From assembly GCA_002694065.1 (NCBI GenBank), contig NZKZ01000047.1, forward strand, positions 1-9,866: a stretch of DNA of 9,866 nt, in the 5' to 3' direction. Every line of letters starts with the position of its first letter. The first letter of the stretch is position 1. The notes under the pieces are model-generated. The model saw only the letters and a list, made by a program, of their open reading frames with translations, did no database searches and was not told where the DNA came from. The stretch comes from Acidiferrobacter sp. Lineage in GTDB: Bacteria; Pseudomonadota; Gammaproteobacteria; Arenicellales; UBA868. Made by a program: the position numbers and the translations under genes. Shown here in pieces: positions 6,902 through 9,866 of this stretch.

Positions 6902-7578
6902 CAGGCTTGACCGGATTTTAATGGAACGAATACAACATCGATTGATTGATGGCGAATCGCAATCCCGTCCTGCTTTATCCAGTAGAGCAGACGTTGTTGA
7001 CGACTGTTGCCCTCCGGCGCAACCAATACGCCTTGGTCGGATAATTGCGAAAACAGCACTTCAGGGACACGGTCTGGCGCGGCGGTCAGGATGATTCCAT
7101 CAAAAGGCCCCTTGGCAGTCCACCCGTTTGCGCCGTCACCATGGCGGAGGGAGACGTTCTGAATACCGAGGCTTTCCAATTGCTGATGAGCCCGTTCAGC
7201 GAGCGCGCCGATTCGTTCTATGGAAAATACACGGGCAGAGACTCGGGAAAGCACTGCGGTTTGAAAACCCGACCCCGTCCCAATCTCCAGCACGCGCCTA
7301 AGGCGGTCACGGCCGGTGAGAAGCAACTGTGTCATTAGTGCGACGACGTATGGTTGGGAAATAGTCTGCTGGTAGCCGATCGGCAAAGCAGTGTCCTCGT
7401 AGGCACGGCTTTGTAGTGCCTCCTCGACAAATTGATGTCTGGGAACGTGCGCCAATGCCTCCAAGACGCCCTCGTTTTTTATGCCTTTGGCGCGAAGGTC
7501 ATCGAGAAGCCTTCGCTGTGACCGTTCGGAGGTGAAACCGCCCAAACGGCCATAGTGGGGTTCGGACCTCTCGCTCAC
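6901..7578 (-). CDS. pcm: Protein-L-isoaspartate O-methyltransferase
   Basis: SAM-dependent repair enzyme that methylates L-isoaspartyl residues in aged proteins. It has 225 residues from GTG 7578. The substrate region PIGYQQTISQPYVVALM is at about 66-82, the SAM motif VLEIGTGSGFQTAVLS at about 96-111, and DGIILTAAP follows further on. The frame is open upstream to 7725, but that would add 49 Arg/Pro-rich residues fully inside surE. The GTG overlaps the surE stop as GTGA, the classic coupled arrangement, and gives a normal family length. It ends in TGATG, shared with the yqaA start. It is the second gene of the surE cluster, a stationary-phase survival association well known in Escherichia and Pseudomonas. 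Confidence 0.95.
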   Translation of the reverse strand: MSERSEPHYGRLGGFTSERSQRRLLDDLRAKGIKNEGVLEALAHVPRHQFVEEALQSRAYEDTALPIGYQQTISQPYVVALMTQLLLTGRDRLRRVLEIGTGSGFQTAVLSRVSARVFSIERIGALAERAHQQLESLGIQNVSLRHGDGANGWTAKGPFDGIILTAAPDRVPEVLFSQLSDQGVLVAPEGNSRQQRLLYWIKQDGIAIRHQSIDVVFVPLKSGQA

Positions 7579-8318
7579 GCGGTCAGCCAACCCTGAAGTT
7601 GTTCTAGCTGGCCGTGGCGGGTGAGATCGATCTGGAGCGGCGTCACCGAAACGTAACCTTCTTGGATCGCGAGGAAATCCGTTCCCTCTCCGCAGTCCTG
7701 GCCTTCGCCCGCAGGACCCACCCAATAGATTTCCCTGCCATTGGGGTCCTGTGCGCGGATAACAGGGTCAGATTTATGGCGACACCCAAGTCTCGTTGCT
7801 CTAAAACCCTTAATCAATTCAAAAGGCAGGTCCGGCACGTTCACATTAAGGATGCTGTCGCGAGGCAAGGGGTGCGCCTGCATTCGTTCCAGCACCTGGA
7901 GTGCTATTCTGGCCGCGGCATCGAAGTGTTGCACGTCCGAGCCAGCCAGTGAAATCGCAACAGCGGGAAATCCAAGGTAGCGCCCTTCCATTGCGGCCGC
8001 CACGGTGCCTGAGTACAAAACGTCATCACCGAGATTTGCACCGTGGTTGATTCCCGCAATAACCATATCAGGCTCCGGATCCATCAGCCCGGTCAACCCG
8101 ACGTGGACGCAGTCGGTCGGGGTGCCATCGAGACGGCGGAAGCCATTGTGGGCCGTACTGACCCTGAGTGGCCGCGTAAGCGTGAGAGAATTGCTCGCAC
8201 CACTGCGGTTACGGTCGGGAGCGATCACAAACGTTTCGGCGATCGACGAAACAGCTGCGTTAAGTGCCGCCAGTCCCGGCGCAAGGTAGCCATCGTCATT
8301 GCTGATCAGAATGCGCAT
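7575..8318 (-). CDS. surE: 5'/3'-nucleotidase SurE
   Basis: Metal-dependent nucleoside monophosphate phosphatase, 247 residues, usual for the family. The N-terminal motif MRILISNDDGYLAPG gives the metal ligands D8 and D9. S39 in RNRSGAS and N91 in INHGANLGDDVLYSGT complete the site, and TPTDCV near 66-71 is also typical. It starts at ATG 8318 without a strong Shine-Dalgarno match. It is first in the surE-pcm-yqaA-nlpD operon and divergent from the CDF transporter, with a 131-base gap. The truD gene that often sits upstream and overlaps surE is absent. Confidence 0.97.
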   Translation of the reverse strand: MRILISNDDGYLAPGLAALNAAVSSIAETFVIAPDRNRSGASNSLTLTRPLRVSTAHNGFRRLDGTPTDCVHVGLTGLMDPEPDMVIAGINHGANLGDDVLYSGTVAAAMEGRYLGFPAVAISLAGSDVQHFDAAARIALQVLERMQAHPLPRDSILNVNVPDLPFELIKGFRATRLGCRHKSDPVIRAQDPNGREIYWVGPAGEGQDCGEGTDFLAIQEGYVSVTPLQIDLTRHGQLEQLQGWLTA

Positions 8319-8332
8319 TTGGCAGAGAGTTT

Positions 8333-8365
8333 ATCCGGCTGATTTGATTTCAAAAGACGCCGGAT
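8333..8365. promoter_or_regulatory. Nested inverted repeats between surE and the CDF gene
   Basis: Outer arms ATCCGGC (8333-8339) and GCCGGAT (8359-8365) are perfect complements. Inside them TTTGA-TT-TCAAA (8343-8354) is a second perfect dyad on nearly the same axis. It lies 15-47 bases upstream of the surE start and about 85 bases before the CDF start, where an operator for one or both genes could sit. It has no U-run and is not a terminator. Confidence 0.35.
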
Positions 8366-8407
8366 TATCTCAGAAAAGACAGAGTCCGCCCATTTTTCGG
8401 GCTTAAT

Positions 8408-8427
8408 CGGGGAGACACTGTTCCCCG
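8408..8427. promoter_or_regulatory. Inverted repeat upstream of the CDF gene
   Basis: CGGGGA (8408-8413) and TCCCCG (8422-8427) are perfect complements around an 8-base centre, ending 22 bases before the ATG at 8450. It could be a regulator site or a leader hairpin for the metal exporter. No known metal-regulator consensus is recognised. Confidence 0.3.
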
Positions 8428-8449
8428 TCTGCGCTGATAGACTTTATGC

Positions 8450-9616
8450 ATGGACAGAGCTTCCCGGAGTGCATCGGATTATCGGATTATCCGCAATGTT
8501 ACGGTTGTTGGCAGTGTCGTAGACGCCCTGCTCGCCCTGGGAAAACTGACCGGCGGGATCGCTGCTCAGTCCCAGGCCTTGATTGCAGATGGGATTCACT
8601 CAGTCTCTGATCTGGCGACTGATTTTCTCGTCATCCTCGCCGCCCGTCATTCGAGCCACGAGGCTGACTCAGAACATCCTTATGGACACGGGCGTATTCA
8701 GGCTATCGCAACCGCCCTGCTCGCGGTTTCTCTCGCGGTAATTGCATTGGGCATCGCATGGGATGCGTTATCCCGACTGAGAGGCCTTGGCGAATTGATG
8801 GCGCCAGGATGGCTCGCAGTGGCGGTGGCCGCGATTTCCGTGGTAGCGAAAGAGGCGGTGTATCAGTACACCATCCGGGTCAGCCGAAAGCTCGAATCTA
8901 ATTTGCTTCAGGCCAACGCCTGGCACAGTCGGACCGATGCCCTGTCGTCGCTGATCGTAATTGCAGGGGTCCTGGGCGTGATGCTCGGATTTCCCTGGGC
9001 TGATGCAATAGGAGCCGTGGGGGTCGCGGTGATTATCCTTTATGCCGCATTCAAAATCGGTCGAGAGGCGTTTGACGAGCTCATCGATACCGGCCTAGAT
9101 CCAAACACCCTAACCTTGATGCGTGAAACGATTCTGTCGGTGCCGGGGGTCATCGACGTGCACGAGCTCCGTACTCGCCGCATGGGATCCCAACTGCTGG
9201 CTGATATGCACATTCATGTGAATCCGTTAATCAGCGTTTCGGAGGGGCATCATATTGGTGATCGTGTGATGCTGGTGCTGGGCGAGAAATTTAAAGCTCT
9301 TACGGACATTGTTGTGCACATAGACCCCGAGGATGATTTCGAGATGTCGAATCCTGAGGGACTGCCACTGCGATCAGACATTGAGCAAGCGGTGCGGAAA
9401 ACTCTGGCGGCAAGCAATGTGGGTGCGGGGTTATTGCAGACGGGCGACTTTAGTCTGGTACTCCACTACATCGGAGGCGCCGTGACCGCGGAAGTAATTA
9501 TAAGTCTCCCGTCGGCGGAATCCCGAAAGGTTATGGAAAGCGAAAGCGCAGCTCTGGCCAAAACAATTGTTGAAGAGACCCCGTTGAGTGGTGTCCGCAT
9601 CCTTTACCAGGGTTGA
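8450..9616 (+). CDS. Cation diffusion facilitator (CDF) family metal exporter with extended C-terminus
   Basis: A 388-residue inner-membrane protein of the CDF family, which exports divalent metals such as Zn2+ or Fe2+ in exchange for protons. Six hydrophobic segments fit residues about 15-205. The transport-site motifs are H50-x3-D54 (HSVSD, TM2) and H159-x3-D163 (HSRTD, TM5); HxxxD in both helices is the pattern usually linked to zinc. The loop HPYGHGRIQA at 76-85 is typical. A cytoplasmic domain follows (about 215-294) with possible metal ligands in DMHIHV, HHIG and VVHIDP. Residues about 305-388 extend past the usual family end and seem to repeat the same helix-strand-strand-helix-strand order. 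No clear Shine-Dalgarno precedes the ATG at 8450. It is divergent from surE. The metal cannot be fixed from sequence. Confidence 0.93.
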   Translation: MDRASRSASDYRIIRNVTVVGSVVDALLALGKLTGGIAAQSQALIADGIHSVSDLATDFLVILAARHSSHEADSEHPYGHGRIQAIATALLAVSLAVIALGIAWDALSRLRGLGELMAPGWLAVAVAAISVVAKEAVYQYTIRVSRKLESNLLQANAWHSRTDALSSLIVIAGVLGVMLGFPWADAIGAVGVAVIILYAAFKIGREAFDELIDTGLDPNTLTLMRETILSVPGVIDVHELRTRRMGSQLLADMHIHVNPLISVSEGHHIGDRVMLVLGEKFKALTDIVVHIDPEDDFEMSNPEGLPLRSDIEQAVRKTLAASNVGAGLLQTGDFSLVLHYIGGAVTAEVIISLPSAESRKVMESESAALAKTIVEETPLSGVRILYQG

Positions 9617-9641
9617 ACAAGAACTCGCGCGGGACGAGGCA

Positions 9642-9866
9642 TCAATCCTCGTAATCGAGACTCAACTGTCCGTTGTTCCCCGGGGTTCTCCAGACAAGCA
9701 CTTCCTGGATTCGGCGAGGGGTTGCGCGCACCACCGTGAGATGCAGGCCATCCAGCTCGAAGGCTTCCCCGCTTTCCGGTATGCGCTGAACATGGGCCAG
9801 GATCCACCGACTAACAGAGTCGGTGGGCTTCCCTGACAGAGGGGCCTGGAAATGGTCGCTCAGGAT
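9642..9866 (-). CDS. C-terminus of a CorC/HlyC-domain protein (CNNM/CorB or CorC family), partial
   Basis: On the minus strand an open frame runs in from the window edge at 9866 to a TGA at 9644-9642, giving the last 74 residues of a protein whose start lies outside. The piece WILAHVQRIPESGEAFELDG, then LHLTVVRATPRRIQEVLV, is the CorC_HlyC (transporter-associated) domain that closes CBS-pair proteins of the CorB/CorC/UPF0053 group. Those proteins are linked to magnesium and cobalt resistance, or in CorC's case also to apolipoprotein metabolism. Whether the missing part holds a CNNM membrane domain (CorB/YfjD-like) or only CBS domains (CorC-like) cannot be told. It converges on the CDF gene with 25 bases between stops. 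The family call rests on one C-terminal domain. Confidence 0.75.
   Translation of the reverse strand: MLSDHFQAPLSGKPTDSVSRWILAHVQRIPESGEAFELDGLHLTVVRATPRRIQEVLVWRTPGNNGQLSLDYED

Noticed and set aside
7579..7725. Upstream extension of pcm
   Set aside because: It would overlap surE by about 150 bases with Arg/Pro-rich sequence. The GTGA overlap at 7575-7578 fits coupled translation and the normal Pcm length.
9588..9836. 82-codon plus-strand frame after the CDF gene
   Set aside because: It lies opposite the CorC/HlyC-type C-terminus, which has recognisable family motifs; this frame has none.
1..9866. Mobile elements, CRISPR arrays, tRNA or rRNA genes, toxin-antitoxin or defence genes
   Set aside because: I looked on both strands and found no direct-repeat arrays, no transposase or integrase motifs, no cloverleaf and no such protein families. 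All long stretches are explained by housekeeping genes.

Overview
The window looks like core chromosome of a gammaproteobacterium. The evidence is the linked order surE-pcm-yqaA-nlpD, an NlpD-type lipoprotein with a degenerate LytM domain, an RlmD (RumA)-type rRNA methyltransferase, and a homoserine dehydrogenase with a C-terminal ACT domain. Base composition is moderately GC-rich by eye and even throughout. Genes are tightly packed, often with overlapping start and stop codons. I see no mobile element, phage gene, CRISPR array, tRNA or rRNA. The genus cannot be named from this sequence alone.

Layout from left to right. (1) 1-435, plus strand: the 3' end of a gene whose product ends in an Arg/Gly/Ser/Asn/Gln-rich disordered tail, possibly a DEAD-box RNA helicase. 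(2) 4987 down to 458, minus strand: a probable four-gene operon hom - thrC - PolB-like 3'-5' exonuclease - rlmD. It joins two steps of threonine synthesis to a DNA/RNA-type nuclease and a 23S rRNA m5U methyltransferase, and converges on gene 1. (3) 5129-5503, plus strand: a small Mth938/DUF498-family protein, divergent from hom. (4) 8318 down to 5527, minus strand: surE - pcm - yqaA - nlpD, with every junction overlapping by 1-8 bases. This is the well-known stationary-phase and repair cluster, but rpoS, which follows nlpD in Escherichia and Pseudomonas, is absent; the DUF498 gene converges there instead. (5) 8450-9616, plus strand: a cation diffusion facilitator (CDF) metal exporter, divergent from surE, with a C-terminal extension that looks like a second copy of the cytoplasmic domain. 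(6) 9866 down to 9642, minus strand: the last 74 residues of a CorC/HlyC-type (CNNM/CorB family) protein.

How the genes work together. Hom makes homoserine and ThrC makes threonine from phosphohomoserine; the intervening kinase (ThrB) is not in the window. SurE (nucleotidase), Pcm (isoaspartyl repair), YqaA (DedA-superfamily membrane protein) and NlpD (septal amidase activator) form a translationally coupled set. The CDF protein and the CorC-type protein are convergent neighbours that both relate to metal or ion handling, but no functional link is shown.

Most of the window is ordinary, well-conserved housekeeping sequence; I find no convincing previously undescribed system. The observations most worth checking are the tandem C-terminal domain of the CDF exporter, the loss of rpoS from the surE-nlpD cluster, the short-class threonine synthase, and the nested dyads in the two divergent intergenic regions.
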